A stretch of DNA of 64,000 nucleotides from Pseudomonas mucoides (GCF_015461845.1 NZ_JACOPW010000001.1:310001-374000), one strand, 5' to 3'. Counted from the first letter of the stretch, positions 9,572-18,291 are shown. Numbers and translations are program-made. Notes: a model not told the origin generated them from the letters alone.

Positions 9572-9597
9572 AATACGCCGGTTTTTTCCGGGGTATT
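9572..9597. other. Hairpin with T-loop in the gap before pcs
   Basis: AATACGCCGG and CCGGGGTATT pair (one mismatch) around TTTTTT. It lies in the 261-base gap between two divergent genes, so it is more likely an operator or 5'-UTR structure than a terminator. No other element was recognised in the gap. Confidence 0.3.
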
Positions 9598-9727
9598 GGC
9601 TAAGATTTACTGACGGTGAACCTTATGCCCGAATTTCCGGTCGATACCTGCACCCCGACCCGGTTTGCCGACACCTCCACCTGAAGGGGTGATAACAGGC
9701 TAGCTTCACTTTTTGGAGAACGCCCCC

Positions 9728-10450
9728 GTGATTTCGACTGTACACATTGCCAGGCTCAAAGCATGGGGCGCCCATGGTTTTACCGCGACCGGCGTAGTAA
9801 CCGCCTTCCTCGCCACCCTGGCGCTGCTGGAAAACCAACCGACCAATTGCCTGCTGTGGCTGGGCGTTGCACTGATCGTCGACGGGCTGGATGGCGCACT
9901 GGCGCGCAAGGTCAATGTGCAGTCGGTGCTGCCCAGTTTCGATGGCTCAATCCTGGACCTGGTGATCGACTACCTCACCTATGTGTTTATTCCGGCGCTG
10001 TTCATCTACCGCTACATCCCGCTGCCGGACTACACGCTGCTGCTGACCGTGTCGCTGATTCTGGTGTCGTCGCTGTTCTGTTTCTGCAACGTCAACATGA
10101 AGAGCAAAGACAATTACTTCCAGGGCTTCCCGGCCGCGTGGAACGTGGTTGCGCTGTGCCTGTACATCATCGCCCCGTCTCCCTGGATCACCTTGCTTAC
10201 GGTCATCGGCCTGGCCTTGCTGACCGTGACCCGGATGAAGTTCCTGCACCCGTTTCGCGTGCGCCGCTTTATGCCGATCAACATCGCCGTGACGGCGATC
10301 TGGCTGCTGTGCAGTCTGTCCCTGGTGATCAATCATCCGGTGATCAACCCAATGGTGATGGGGCTTTGGTTGCTGATGTCGGCTTACTTTCTGGGGATTT
10401 GCATCTGGCGCACGGCACTGGAATGGTTTGACGGCTCGCGTCACTCGTAA
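9728..10450 (+). CDS. pcs: Phosphatidylcholine synthase
   Basis: A 240-residue integral membrane enzyme that condenses choline with CDP-diacylglycerol to give phosphatidylcholine and CMP. The CDP-alcohol phosphotransferase signature appears with the wider spacing characteristic of bacterial Pcs: DGALAR, then 12 residues, G-x3-D-x3-D (DGSILDLVIDY). There are about eight membrane helices. The start is taken as GTG at 9728 because GGAGAA lies 7 bases upstream; an in-frame TTG at 9713 overlaps that ribosome site. The next gene begins 6 bases after the stop, suggesting co-transcription. Confidence 0.9.
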   Translation: MISTVHIARLKAWGAHGFTATGVVTAFLATLALLENQPTNCLLWLGVALIVDGLDGALARKVNVQSVLPSFDGSILDLVIDYLTYVFIPALFIYRYIPLPDYTLLLTVSLILVSSLFCFCNVNMKSKDNYFQGFPAAWNVVALCLYIIAPSPWITLLTVIGLALLTVTRMKFLHPFRVRRFMPINIAVTAIWLLCSLSLVINHPVINPMVMGLWLLMSAYFLGICIWRTALEWFDGSRHS

Positions 10451-10456
10451 CCCGCC

Positions 10457-10843
10457 ATGGCCATTCATATCGTTCGCCTCGGCTCACCGCGCACGCCCGA
10501 TGAAGGCCTGCGCCTGGGCACGGTCCGCCGCCCACCCCGTGGCGTACCGAAGGCCGAGTTTGCCAGCCGGGATTTTTATGACGTGTGGCAGCCGCTGCTG
10601 TCGCCCAGTGCGGAATTGGTGGCCGAGGCCAAAGCGGCCACCGACGACAAGGCCTGGGAAGCCTTCAGGCGCAAGTTCAAGGCTGAAATGAACCACCCCG
10701 CGCCGAGCCAGTTACTGGACCTGCTGGCCGCCCTCTCCCATCAAACCTCATTGGCCGTTGGTTGTTACTGCGAAGACGAAGCGCACTGCCACCGCTCGGT
10801 ATTGCGCGAACTGCTGACGGCCCGAGGCGCCAGCCTCTCGTAA
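10457..10843 (+). CDS. DUF488 (YeaO-like) family protein
   Basis: A 128-residue protein of the DUF488 family. It opens with IHIVRLGSPRTPDEGLRLGTVR and has the conserved block GCYCEDEAHCHRSVL, whose cysteines and histidines are characteristic of the family. Biochemical function is not known. It starts 6 bases after pcs and probably shares its transcript. It is followed by a REPIN and then a gene on the opposite strand. Confidence 0.8.
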   Translation: MAIHIVRLGSPRTPDEGLRLGTVRRPPRGVPKAEFASRDFYDVWQPLLSPSAELVAEAKAATDDKAWEAFRRKFKAEMNHPAPSQLLDLLAALSHQTSLAVGCYCEDEAHCHRSVLRELLTARGASLS

Positions 10844-10867
10844 ATCTCAAAAACACCACAATTTCCT

Positions 10868-10954
10868 GTAGGAGTGAGTCTGCTCGCGAAAGCGGTCTGT
10901 CAGCCACATCAATGTTGACTGTGCCGCCGCCATCGCAAGCAGGCTCACTCCTAC
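10868..10954. repeat. REPIN
   Basis: Inverted arms beginning GTAGGAGTGAG (10868) and ending CTCACTCCTAC (10954), each with an inner GCTCGCGA/GCAAGCAGG type core. It lies between convergent genes, 25 bases after DUF488. Confidence 0.85.
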
Positions 10955-10971
10955 TTTTCATCTCAGCCAAA

Positions 10972-11784
10972 TCAGCGTTTTGTGATGACTACTTCAAGGT
11001 ATTCACTGGGCACCACCAGCGACTTCTCTCCCGCCCGGTTCATCCGGTTCAGCAGCTCGGTCAGGTCTTGCTCGAAGGCCTTGGCCCCCTCGGGCGGTAG
11101 CGCCGCGAAGGCTTTGTGGACCGGCCCGTACCAGTTGCGGAAGGTGTCGATGAAGTGCGCCGCCGAGCGATAGCGGAAGTTGAAGGTGCGGCGCGTCACC
11201 TGGACCAGGAAGTTGCGTTCATCAAAGTGTGAATGCAGCCAGGCTTCCGTGCCCCAATTGGACGGCGGCTGTGCCCCCGCCGGTGGTGGCAGGTGCCGGC
11301 CCAGGGTCTTGAATACCTGCCCGACAAAGCCTTCCGGCGTCCAGTTGGCCAGGCCGATCCGCCCACCCGGGCGGCAGACTCGCGCCAGTTCTGTGGCCGC
11401 TTTGGGCTGGTCGGGCGTGAACATCACGCCGAAGGTCGACAGCACGGCATCGAAGCTGGCGTCCTCGAATGGCAACGCTTCGGCGTCGGCTACCTGGAAG
11501 GTCACTTCCAGGCGTTCTGCCCTGGCCCGGTCCTCTCCACGCTCCAGCAAGGCGGCCACATAGTCCGTCGAGGTGACGTGACAGCCTCGACGTGCCGCGG
11601 CGAGTGTCGCGTTGCCGTTGCCGGCGGCCACGTCCAGCACCCGCTCGTCACAGAGCAGGTCGCAGGCTTCGGCAAGCTGCTCGCCGACAATCTGCAAGGT
11701 GGTGCCGATAATGGCGTAGTCGCCGCTGGCCCAGGAGGCCATCTGGCGGTTTTTCAGGGCAGTGAGATCAATCGGTGTACTCAT
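10972..11784 (-). CDS. Class I SAM methyltransferase, UbiE-like
   Basis: A 270-residue SAM-dependent methyltransferase. Motif I is VLDVAAGNGNATLAAARRG, followed by the acidic strand-2 end (TSTDYVAALLERG), an ADAEALPFEDASFDAV motif and a post-motif LARVCRPGGRIGLANWTPEG. That is a small-molecule C/O-methyltransferase layout; the substrate is unknown. It lies 36 bases downstream of the DUF4242 gene on the same strand, and the pair is divergent from an AraC-type regulator that probably controls it. Confidence 0.82.
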   Translation of the reverse strand: MSTPIDLTALKNRQMASWASGDYAIIGTTLQIVGEQLAEACDLLCDERVLDVAAGNGNATLAAARRGCHVTSTDYVAALLERGEDRARAERLEVTFQVADAEALPFEDASFDAVLSTFGVMFTPDQPKAATELARVCRPGGRIGLANWTPEGFVGQVFKTLGRHLPPPAGAQPPSNWGTEAWLHSHFDERNFLVQVTRRTFNFRYRSAAHFIDTFRNWYGPVHKAFAALPPEGAKAFEQDLTELLNRMNRAGEKSLVVPSEYLEVVITKR

Positions 11785-11820
11785 GAAGTCTGCTCCGTAC
11801 GGATAGCAACCGACCGCGGC

Positions 11821-12090
11821 CTATTCCGCCGTGGTGGGATCGATAATGCTTGCCACTTGGGAAATACGACTGGCCGGGAAACCACTGCGGGTCGCGTGTT
11901 CTTTGATGAGCGCTTCGCTGGGGGAGATGTAGACGCAGTAGAGTTTGTCACCGGTGACGTAACTCTGAAGCCACTGCACCTCTGGCAATTCGCGCAACAC
12001 GTCGCAGGACTTTAGCGCGGCGGCTTTCAAATCCCGTTCTGACAGTGTTCCAGCGCCGGGGATCTCGCGTTCTATGATGAACTTAGGCAT
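11821..12090 (-). CDS. DUF4242 small ferredoxin-like-fold protein
   Basis: An 89-residue protein beginning MPKFIIEREIPGAG, the signature of DUF4242, small alpha/beta dimeric proteins (some described as nickel-binding in actinomycetes). No signal peptide. Its gene is the first of a leftward pair with the methyltransferase, and it faces the AraC-type gene across 181 bases that contain duplicated operator-like repeats. Function unknown. Confidence 0.75.
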   Translation of the reverse strand: MPKFIIEREIPGAGTLSERDLKAAALKSCDVLRELPEVQWLQSYVTGDKLYCVYISPSEALIKEHATRSGFPASRISQVASIIDPTTAE

Positions 12091-12176
12091 GGCAACCTCT
12101 CATTCTTGTTATTGATGACAGGGTCGGTAGTGGCCCTGTGAGTCAACTATCACCCCGGCGCACGCTCGCGTCCTGC

Positions 12177-12206
12177 CCGATCGTCGGCCAACCTTGTCCG
12201 ATCGTC
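12177..12206. promoter_or_regulatory. Direct repeats CCGATCGTC spaced 21 bp
   Basis: CCGATCGTC occurs at 12177-12185 and again at 12198-12206, two helical turns apart, between the divergent DUF4242 and AraC-type genes. An inverted pair GCCAACC (12187-12193) / GGTTGGC (12211-12217) overlaps them. AraC-family proteins typically bind tandem half-sites spaced about 21 bp, so this is a candidate operator. Inference only. Confidence 0.45.
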
Positions 12207-12271
12207 CGGAGGTTGGCTGCCTTCCGGCGACAGGCTCACAATCAATGCGATCCATACACCGGAAAACCTCC

Positions 12272-13264
12272 ATGGACGCTCTGTCCCAAACCTTGCGGGT
12301 CGTACGCCTGGTCGGCGCGATTTTCATCAATGCCCGGTTCACCGCGCCCTGGTGCTACCAGTCGCCCAGCGCCGACACGGCGGCGCCATTTCTGGAGCCC
12401 GGTGCCGAACGCGTGGTGATTTTCCACCTGATCACCGAGGGCGAGTGTTACGTCGAACTCGGGGATGATCCGCCACTGCTGCTGGCAGCGGGCGATGTGG
12501 TGGTGTTCCCGCAAGGTGATGCCCATCGCATGAGTTCCAAACCTGGCCTGCCGCCCGCCAAAGGTGCGCGGCTGGACGTGGTGCTGGCACGGCGTCCACG
12601 GCAATTGAGTTATGGCGGAGGTGGCGCAGTCACGCGGTTGGTGTGCGGTTATCTGGCGTGCGATACGCGGCTGGCCGGCATGTTGCTGACCGGGCTGCCG
12701 GCGGTGGTTCGGGTCAACGTGCGTGGCTCGCATGCCGGCATGTGGCTGGAGTCTTCCGTGCGTTATGCCCTGGCGGAAGCCCGCTCGCCGAGGCCCGGAG
12801 GCGAAGGCGTGCTGGCGAAACTGGCCGAGGTGTTGTTCATCGAAGTGCTGCGCCTGCACATGAACGAACAGGGCGAAGGACGGACCGGTTGGCTGGCCGG
12901 GGTCGGTGACCGGATTGTCGGTGCTGCGTTGAACGCACTGCACAACAAACCCTGCCACGCCTGGACGCTGGATGAGCTGGCGCGTACGGCCGGCGCCTCA
13001 CGATCGGTGTTGGCTGAGCGCTTTCAGCAGTTGGTGGGGAGTTCGCCGATGCAGTACCTGACCCAATGGCGGATGCTGCTGGCGGCCAACCTGTTGCGCA
13101 GCAGTAACAGCTCATTGATGCGCATTGCCGAAGAGGTGGGTTACCAGACCGATACCGCGTTCAGCCGGGCCTTCCGTCGTGAGTTCGGCGCACCGCCGGC
13201 TGCGTGGCGGCGCAGTCAGGCGCAAAAACCAATGGCCCACGGCGCGGAGCCTGTGAGCCATTGA
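12272..13264 (+). CDS. AraC-family transcriptional regulator (cupin N-terminus)
   Basis: A 330-residue regulator. The N-terminal half (about 1-190) is the cupin-type ligand domain of many Pseudomonas AraC proteins (FHLITEGECYVELGD, AGDVVVFPQGDAHRM). The C-terminal hundred residues are the double helix-turn-helix DNA-binding domain (TLDELARTAGASRSVLAERF and MRIAEEVGYQTDTAFSRAFR, ending FGAPPAAWRR). The ATG at 12272 with GGAAAAC upstream was chosen over a further in-frame start that would add 26 low-quality residues. Divergent from the DUF4242/methyltransferase pair. Confidence 0.88.
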   Translation: MDALSQTLRVVRLVGAIFINARFTAPWCYQSPSADTAAPFLEPGAERVVIFHLITEGECYVELGDDPPLLLAAGDVVVFPQGDAHRMSSKPGLPPAKGARLDVVLARRPRQLSYGGGGAVTRLVCGYLACDTRLAGMLLTGLPAVVRVNVRGSHAGMWLESSVRYALAEARSPRPGGEGVLAKLAEVLFIEVLRLHMNEQGEGRTGWLAGVGDRIVGAALNALHNKPCHAWTLDELARTAGASRSVLAERFQQLVGSSPMQYLTQWRMLLAANLLRSSNSSLMRIAEEVGYQTDTAFSRAFRREFGAPPAAWRRSQAQKPMAHGAEPVSH

Positions 13265-13273
13265 TTTGATCGC

Positions 13274-14485
13274 TTATGCCGCCGGGGCTTTCGCCTCTTC
13301 CAGCAGTTGCTGGATCATCTTCTCCTGCGTCTCGTAGCTGCCTTCGCCGAAGTGGGTGTAACGCACCTGGCCCTTGGCGTCGATCAGGTAGTGAGCGGGC
13401 CAGTACTGGTTATCGAAGTTGCGCCAGATCGCGTAGTTGTTGTCGATGGCCACCGGGTAGGTGATGCCGAGCTTTTTCACCTGATCCTTGACGTTGTCGA
13501 TGATGCGCTCGAAACCGTATTCCGGGGTGTGTACACCGATCACCACCAGACCGTCCTTCTCGTATTTCTTCGCCCAGTCCTTCACATACGGCAGCGTGTG
13601 CTGGCAGTTGATGCAGTCGAAGGTCCAGAAATCCACCAGCACCACTTTGCCTTTCAGCGATTCGTTGGTCAGGGCCGGCGAGTTGATCCATTCGACGGCG
13701 CCGTTCAGCGATGGCATGGCGCCTTGGGCGTTGTCCATCGACGAGTCCGCTTTGACCTTGCTGACGAAGTAGTCGACGACTTTCGGCACGGTTTCCAGCA
13801 CGCCTTGTTCGAGGCTGCTGACGCCTTCGGACGAGGTGCCGGCGAGCAGGGTTTTGTCAGCGCCGGTGGAAATCACGGCCGCAGCCGCCAGCACCGCAAC
13901 ACCTGCCCCCTTGCGCAGCCAACCGGTGACCGGGATTGACGCTTTCAAGCGATTGACCAGGCCGCGACCGGCGAAGATCAAAGTCCCCAGGGACAGCGCG
14001 CTGCCCAGGCCGTAGGCCAGCAGCAACAGACTGGTCTGCGCATTGGCACCTTGCAACATGGCGCCGGTGAGGATCACACCGAGGATCGGCCCGGCGCACG
14101 GTGCCCACAGCAGCCCGGTGGCCACACCGATCATCACTGAACTCAACGGGCCGGACATTTTGCGGGTGTCGGGGTCAAGGCGATTGCCCAGGGCCACGAA
14201 CGGACGGGCCATCCAGTCACCGATCCGGGCGGAAATCAGCGACAGGGCAAACAGCACCATCACGAACAGGGCGACATGGCGACCGGTGTTGTTGGCTTGC
14301 ACCACCCACTCACTGCTGACCACGGCCAGGCTGGAGATCAGGGCGAACGTCAGGACCATGCCGCCGAGGGTCAGCAGGATGGAGGAACGGCTACGTTTGA
14401 CCCCGGCGAACAGGAACGGAACAACCGGCAGGATACAGGGACTGAGCACGGTCAATACGCCGCCCAGGAAAGCGATGAGAAACAT
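13274..14485 (-). CDS. DipZ-like CcdA-thioredoxin fusion (thiol-disulfide protein)
   Basis: A 403-residue membrane protein that should carry electrons from cytoplasmic thioredoxin to a periplasmic thioredoxin-like domain. The N-terminal CcdA/DsbD transmembrane part (about 1-225, six or more helices) has the paired redox cysteines in SPCILPVVP (Cys17) and WAPCAGPILG. The C-terminal TlpA/AhpC-like domain has FDCINC (CxxC) and a cis-Pro region. The ATG at 14485 with AAGGTGAT upstream was preferred to a start 36 bases further out. This is the DipZ layout; likely reduction of periplasmic cysteines or peroxide/cytochrome maturation support. Confidence 0.87.
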   Translation of the reverse strand: MFLIAFLGGVLTVLSPCILPVVPFLFAGVKRSRSSILLTLGGMVLTFALISSLAVVSSEWVVQANNTGRHVALFVMVLFALSLISARIGDWMARPFVALGNRLDPDTRKMSGPLSSVMIGVATGLLWAPCAGPILGVILTGAMLQGANAQTSLLLLAYGLGSALSLGTLIFAGRGLVNRLKASIPVTGWLRKGAGVAVLAAAAVISTGADKTLLAGTSSEGVSSLEQGVLETVPKVVDYFVSKVKADSSMDNAQGAMPSLNGAVEWINSPALTNESLKGKVVLVDFWTFDCINCQHTLPYVKDWAKKYEKDGLVVIGVHTPEYGFERIIDNVKDQVKKLGITYPVAIDNNYAIWRNFDNQYWPAHYLIDAKGQVRYTHFGEGSYETQEKMIQQLLEEAKAPAA

Positions 14486-14529
14486 GGGATCACCTTGAAA
14501 TAATGAAGGGCGACACAACACACAATCCC

Positions 14530-14619
14530 TGTAGGCGTGAGCCTGTTCGCGATAGCGGTGTATCAGTCGGCATCATTGTTGTCTGACACACCGCTATCGC
14601 GAGCAGGCTCACTCCCACA
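14530..14619. repeat. REPIN
   Basis: Inverted arms TGTAGGCGTGAGCCTGTTCG and GCGAGCAGGCTCACTCCCACA, with an inner palindrome CGATAGCGGTGT / ACACCGCTATCG, in the gap between two leftward genes. Confidence 0.85.
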
Positions 14620-14636
14620 AGGGGGCGGTGGGGTTT

Positions 14637-14897
14637 TCAGGCCGTCTGGTTATCCAGTTGCTGACCCTGCGGAGTCCGGCTGCCGCCGTTCTCGGCAACC
14701 ATCTGCCCCTGCGGCGTACGGCTAAAACCATCCTCGGCCAGAAAGGCGTTGGAATCCTTGTGCGCCACCGGCGTCAGCTGGAAGCAGGTGGCGCTGCCAC
14801 AACTGTTCTGTTCAACAGCGGCATTGGCATTGGCATGGGCGGCGGCGCCGGCGATGGAGAAGGCAATGGCGGTCAGGTAGCGGCTTACGTTGTTCAT
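14637..14897 (-). CDS. Small exported protein with SRTPQGQ repeats
   Basis: An 86-residue protein. Signal peptide at about 1-22 (AGAAAHA). The mature part has two cysteines (SCGSATC), then two near-identical repeats, FSRTPQGQMVAENG and GSRTPQGQQLDNQ. I do not recognise a family with known function. It lies 48 bases downstream of a DUF2790 gene, also exported and on the same strand, so both may be co-expressed periplasmic proteins. The repeat could bind metal or protein partners, but nothing proves this. Confidence 0.65.
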   Translation of the reverse strand: MNNVSRYLTAIAFSIAGAAAHANANAAVEQNSCGSATCFQLTPVAHKDSNAFLAEDGFSRTPQGQMVAENGGSRTPQGQQLDNQTA

Positions 14898-14945
14898 GGT
14901 GTTCTTCCTGTTTCAAAGGGGATGGGCACTGGGTGAGCGCAGCAA

Positions 14946-15209
14946 TCAGTTGTCCGAGTTGCAGTTGTCAGCCACTTTGCGGTAGTCCAGAACCTGGGTT
15001 TTGTTCTGCGAATCCAGGTAAGTCAGTTGCGCATCCACCACGCCGCAGACTGGGGTCGCATCCTGTTTCAGCGACACGACCTTCTTGATGTCGAGATGGG
15101 TGCCGTAGGTGTAGGTTTTGGCTGTAACGTCTGCTTCGGCACGGGCCGACAAGGTGCAGATGTTCAGGGCAGCAAACAGGCAAGCGGCGTAAATGGCTTT
15201 GGTGTTCAT
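14946..15209 (-). CDS. DUF2790 small periplasmic protein
   Basis: An 87-residue exported protein with a signal peptide ending SARA (about residue 24). The mature domain (TYTYGTHLDIKKVVSL, CGVVDAQLTYLDSQ, YRKVADNC) matches DUF2790, a Pseudomonas family of small periplasmic proteins, several copies per genome, some linked to copper or other stress regulation. Two cysteines could form a disulfide. It heads a short leftward unit with the SRTPQGQ protein and is divergent from a two-component system that could regulate it. Confidence 0.78.
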   Translation of the reverse strand: MNTKAIYAACLFAALNICTLSARAEADVTAKTYTYGTHLDIKKVVSLKQDATPVCGVVDAQLTYLDSQNKTQVLDYRKVADNCNSDN

Positions 15210-15516
15210 GGCGGTTTCCTCAAGGCTTCAATGGGTAGGTCGTTCAATTGAGCCGAGGCGGTGTGGTTTGCCTCGTTGGAACCTATTAGAAGCCCGCGAG
15301 GTATCTGCTCTGTGTCGAGAACAGACGCGGATAAATCGGTACGTATCAAAGCCGCCCCCTGATACACAGCGATACAAAACCCCTGAAAAACCGTGTTTTT
15401 GCGTCTGCGTGTATCCGCCGCCAAGCCAGATACACTGCAATACAAAGGGTGGCGGGCAAGCGGGCCAAGGCTCGATAGACTGCGCGACATCCCCCATTTA
15501 CAGAGGCAAGGCCCCC
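15210..15516. promoter_or_regulatory. Divergent intergenic region with duplicated GATACA boxes
   Basis: The 307 bases between the DUF2790 gene and the response regulator contain no credible gene. They hold GATACACAGCGATACA (15361-15376) and GATACACTGCAATACA (15429-15444), plus single GTATC boxes at 15343 and 15411. A closely similar 16-mer recurs at 23062-23077. This looks like an array of regulator binding sites serving one or both divergent transcripts. The regulator is unknown. Confidence 0.5.
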
Positions 15517-16257
15517 ATGGAACACGTCGATCACATTCTCATCGTCGACGATGACCGCGAGATCCGGGAACTGGTAGGCAACTACCTGAAGAAGAACGGC
15601 CTGCGCACCACAGTCGTCGCCGACGGCCGCCAAATGCGTGCCTTCCTTGAAACCACGCCGGTGGACCTGATCGTGCTCGACATCATGATGCCCGGCGACG
15701 ACGGCCTGATGCTCTGCCGCGAATTGCGCGCCGGTAAACACAAGGCCACGCCCGTGTTGATGCTCACCGCGCGCAACGACGAAACCGACCGCATCATCGG
15801 CCTGGAAATGGGCGCCGATGATTACCTGGTCAAACCGTTTGCCGCCCGCGAGCTGCTCGCCCGCATCAACGCCGTGCTGCGCCGCACACGCATGTTGCCG
15901 CCGAACCTGGTGGTGACCGAAAGCGGCCGGCTGCTGGCCTTCGGTCGCTGGCGCCTGGACACTTCAGCCCGGCACCTGCTGGACGAGGACGGCACCATGG
16001 TGGCGCTCAGTGGCGCCGAATACCGACTGCTGCGGGTCTTCCTCGATCACCCGCAACGGGTGCTCAATCGTGATCAATTGTTGAACCTGACCCAGGGCCG
16101 CGACGCTGACCTGTTCGACCGTTCCATCGACTTGCTGGTCAGCCGCTTGCGCCAGCGCTTGCTGGACGACGCCCGCGAACCGGCCTACATCAAAACCGTG
16201 CGCAGCGAGGGCTATGTGTTTTCGCTGGCAGTGGAAGTCATCGGTGCGCCCTCATGA
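15517..16257 (+). CDS. OmpR-family response regulator
   Basis: A 246-residue two-component response regulator. Receiver domain (1-120): acidic pocket Asp11-Asp12-Asp13, phosphoacceptor Asp55 in VLDIMMPG, conserved Lys in YLVKPF. C-terminal winged helix with RLLRVFLDHPQRVLNRDQLL and a final IKTVRSEGYVF. The ATG at 15517 (MEHVDHILIVDDD) was chosen over a much longer upstream frame that reads through the intergenic repeats. Its stop overlaps the kinase start by 4 bases. Target genes are unknown; the divergent DUF2790 unit is a candidate. Confidence 0.92.
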   Translation: MEHVDHILIVDDDREIRELVGNYLKKNGLRTTVVADGRQMRAFLETTPVDLIVLDIMMPGDDGLMLCRELRAGKHKATPVLMLTARNDETDRIIGLEMGADDYLVKPFAARELLARINAVLRRTRMLPPNLVVTESGRLLAFGRWRLDTSARHLLDEDGTMVALSGAEYRLLRVFLDHPQRVLNRDQLLNLTQGRDADLFDRSIDLLVSRLRQRLLDDAREPAYIKTVRSEGYVFSLAVEVIGAPS

Positions 16258-17564
16258 ACCTGGCAATTCGCTGGCCCCGTACCCTCGCCTCGCGGCTGTC
16301 GCTGATCTTCCTGATCGGCTTGATCCTCGCCCAGGCGCTGTCCTTCGGCGCGCAGTATTACGAGCGTTACGAAACCGCGAAAAACACCATGCTCGGTAAT
16401 CTCGAGACCGACGTCTCGACCTCCATCGCCATCCTGGACCGTTTGCCGGCCACCGAGCGGGCGAGCTGGCTGCAGCAACTGGAACGGCGCAACTACCGCT
16501 ATTTGCTGGATGAAGGTTCGCCGGGCACGGCCATGCGCGACACGCCGATTGCCGTGACCTCGATCAAGGACGCCATCGGCAAGGACTACCCGATGACCGT
16601 GACCGATATTCCCGGCCCGATCAAACATTTCCAGGTCCACCTGAAACTGGCCGATGGCAGCCCGGTGACCATCGACGTACGACCGGCGATGGTGCCGCTG
16701 TCGCCATGGCTGCCGTTTGTGTTGCTCGGTCAATTGGCGCTGCTGATCGCCTGCACCTGGCTGGCCGTGCGCATCGCCATCCGTCCGCTGACCCGCCTGG
16801 CCCAAGCCGTGGAAACCCTCGACCCCAATACCCACGCCGTGCACCTGGACGAACAAGGCCCGACCGAAGTCGCCCACGCGGCCAAGGCGTTCAATGCCAT
16901 GCAGGCACGCATCGCCGCGTACCTCAAGGAACGTATGCAACTGCTGGCGGCGATTTCCCACGACCTGCAAACCCCGATCACCCGCATGAAACTGCGCGCC
17001 GAATTCATGGACGACTCGGTCGAAAAAGACAAACTGTGGAACGACCTCGGCGAGATGGAACACCTGGTGCGCGAAGGCGTGGCCTACGCGCGCAGCATTC
17101 ACGGCTCGACCGAAGAAAGTCGGCGCACCGACATGGACTCATTTCTCGACAGCCTGGTGTTCGACTATCAGGACATGGGCAAAGACGTGCAACTGGGCGG
17201 CAAAAGTGAAGCCGTCATCGACACTCGCCCCCATGCATTGCGCCGGGTGTTGGTGAACCTCACCGACAATGCCCTGAAGTTCGCGGGTGCGGCCGAACTC
17301 AAGGTAGAAAGCAAAAACGGCAGTCTGTCGGTGAAAGTCATGGACCGCGGGCCGGGCATTGCCGAGGAAGAGCTGGCACAGGTGATGGAACCGTTTTACC
17401 GGGTGGAAAATTCACGCAACCGCAGCACCGGCGGCACCGGGCTTGGGTTGGCGATTGCCCAGCAACTGGCGTTGGCCATCGGTGGATCGCTGGTATTGAG
17501 TAATCGTGAGGGTGGGGGATTGTGTGCGGAGCTGAAGTTGCCGATTCGACCTGTCAGTCAGTAA
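16254..17564 (+). CDS. Sensor histidine kinase (partner of the adjacent OmpR regulator)
   Basis: A 436-residue membrane kinase. Two transmembrane helices (about 13-35 and 152-175) flank a periplasmic sensor of about 115 residues. A HAMP segment (about 175-225) and the dimerisation/phosphoacceptor helix with His236 in AAISHDLQTPITRMK follow. The ATP-binding part has N (LTDNALKF), G1 (DRGPGI) and G2 (GGTGLGLAI) boxes. It starts within the regulator's stop (ATGA), proving operon structure. No motif tells the stimulus. Confidence 0.92.
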   Translation: MNLAIRWPRTLASRLSLIFLIGLILAQALSFGAQYYERYETAKNTMLGNLETDVSTSIAILDRLPATERASWLQQLERRNYRYLLDEGSPGTAMRDTPIAVTSIKDAIGKDYPMTVTDIPGPIKHFQVHLKLADGSPVTIDVRPAMVPLSPWLPFVLLGQLALLIACTWLAVRIAIRPLTRLAQAVETLDPNTHAVHLDEQGPTEVAHAAKAFNAMQARIAAYLKERMQLLAAISHDLQTPITRMKLRAEFMDDSVEKDKLWNDLGEMEHLVREGVAYARSIHGSTEESRRTDMDSFLDSLVFDYQDMGKDVQLGGKSEAVIDTRPHALRRVLVNLTDNALKFAGAAELKVESKNGSLSVKVMDRGPGIAEEELAQVMEPFYRVENSRNRSTGGTGLGLAIAQQLALAIGGSLVLSNREGGGLCAELKLPIRPVSQ

Positions 17565-17658
17565 ACAGGCGCAGGGACACAGGAAAGCCTCTATATTGTG
17601 GGGCGCTGCCGGGCGATTTGCCCCTGCGGCGCATCATCATGAATAGGGATATCGGTAA

Positions 17659-18291
17659 ATGGATGACAACAGAAGGCCCATCAAGACACGTTCGGCGGGC
17701 TGGGCAAAACGCATCACCGACCGGTTGGTGAAACGCGACATTTCCCCCAATCAGATCTCCGTCGCCAGCATTGCTTTTGCGCTCGCCGGGGCAGCGGCTC
17801 TGAATATCGATAACGGCCTCATCGGCTCGATCCTCTGCGCCATCGGCATTCAGTTGCGCCTGCTGTGCAACCTGTTCGACGGCATGGTGGCCATCGAGGG
17901 CGGCAAGAAGTCCGACATCGGAAGCCTCTACAACGAATTCCCCGACCGCATTGCCGACAGCCTGCTGATCATCGGGCTCGGTTATGCCATCGGGCACGGC
18001 GACCTCGGATGGTTTGCCGCATTGGCCGCGGCGCTCACGGCGTATGTTCGCGTGTTTGGCGGTTCGCTGGGCCTCAAGCAGACCTTCATCGGCCCCATGG
18101 CCAAGCAGCATCGAATGGCCGTGATGACTGCCGGGCTGCTGCTGAATGCGTTCGAAGCCACGATGTATGGCACGCACTACGCACTGTTGATCACGCTGGT
18201 GATCATCGCCGCCGGATCCGCCGCGACCTGTGTCACGCGAACCCTGGCCATCTCGCGTCAGCTCAAGGGGAATCTCCATGTGGATCAGTAA
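17659..18291 (+). CDS. CDP-alcohol phosphatidyltransferase family protein (YnbA-like), degenerate motif
   Basis: A 210-residue integral membrane protein, first gene of a phospholipid operon. The signature region reads DGMVAI, 8 residues, G-x3-N-x3-D (Asp74, Gly88, Asn92, Asp96). Against the canonical DG-x2-AR-x8-G-x3-D-x3-D, the Arg is replaced by Ile and the third Asp by Asn, though Asp96/Asp100 (PDRIAD) may provide an alternative acid pair. It resembles E. coli YnbA in being followed by a CdsA-like gene. Likely a phosphatidyl transfer to an unknown alcohol. Confidence 0.75.
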   Translation: MDDNRRPIKTRSAGWAKRITDRLVKRDISPNQISVASIAFALAGAAALNIDNGLIGSILCAIGIQLRLLCNLFDGMVAIEGGKKSDIGSLYNEFPDRIADSLLIIGLGYAIGHGDLGWFAALAAALTAYVRVFGGSLGLKQTFIGPMAKQHRMAVMTAGLLLNAFEATMYGTHYALLITLVIIAAGSAATCVTRTLAISRQLKGNLHVDQ

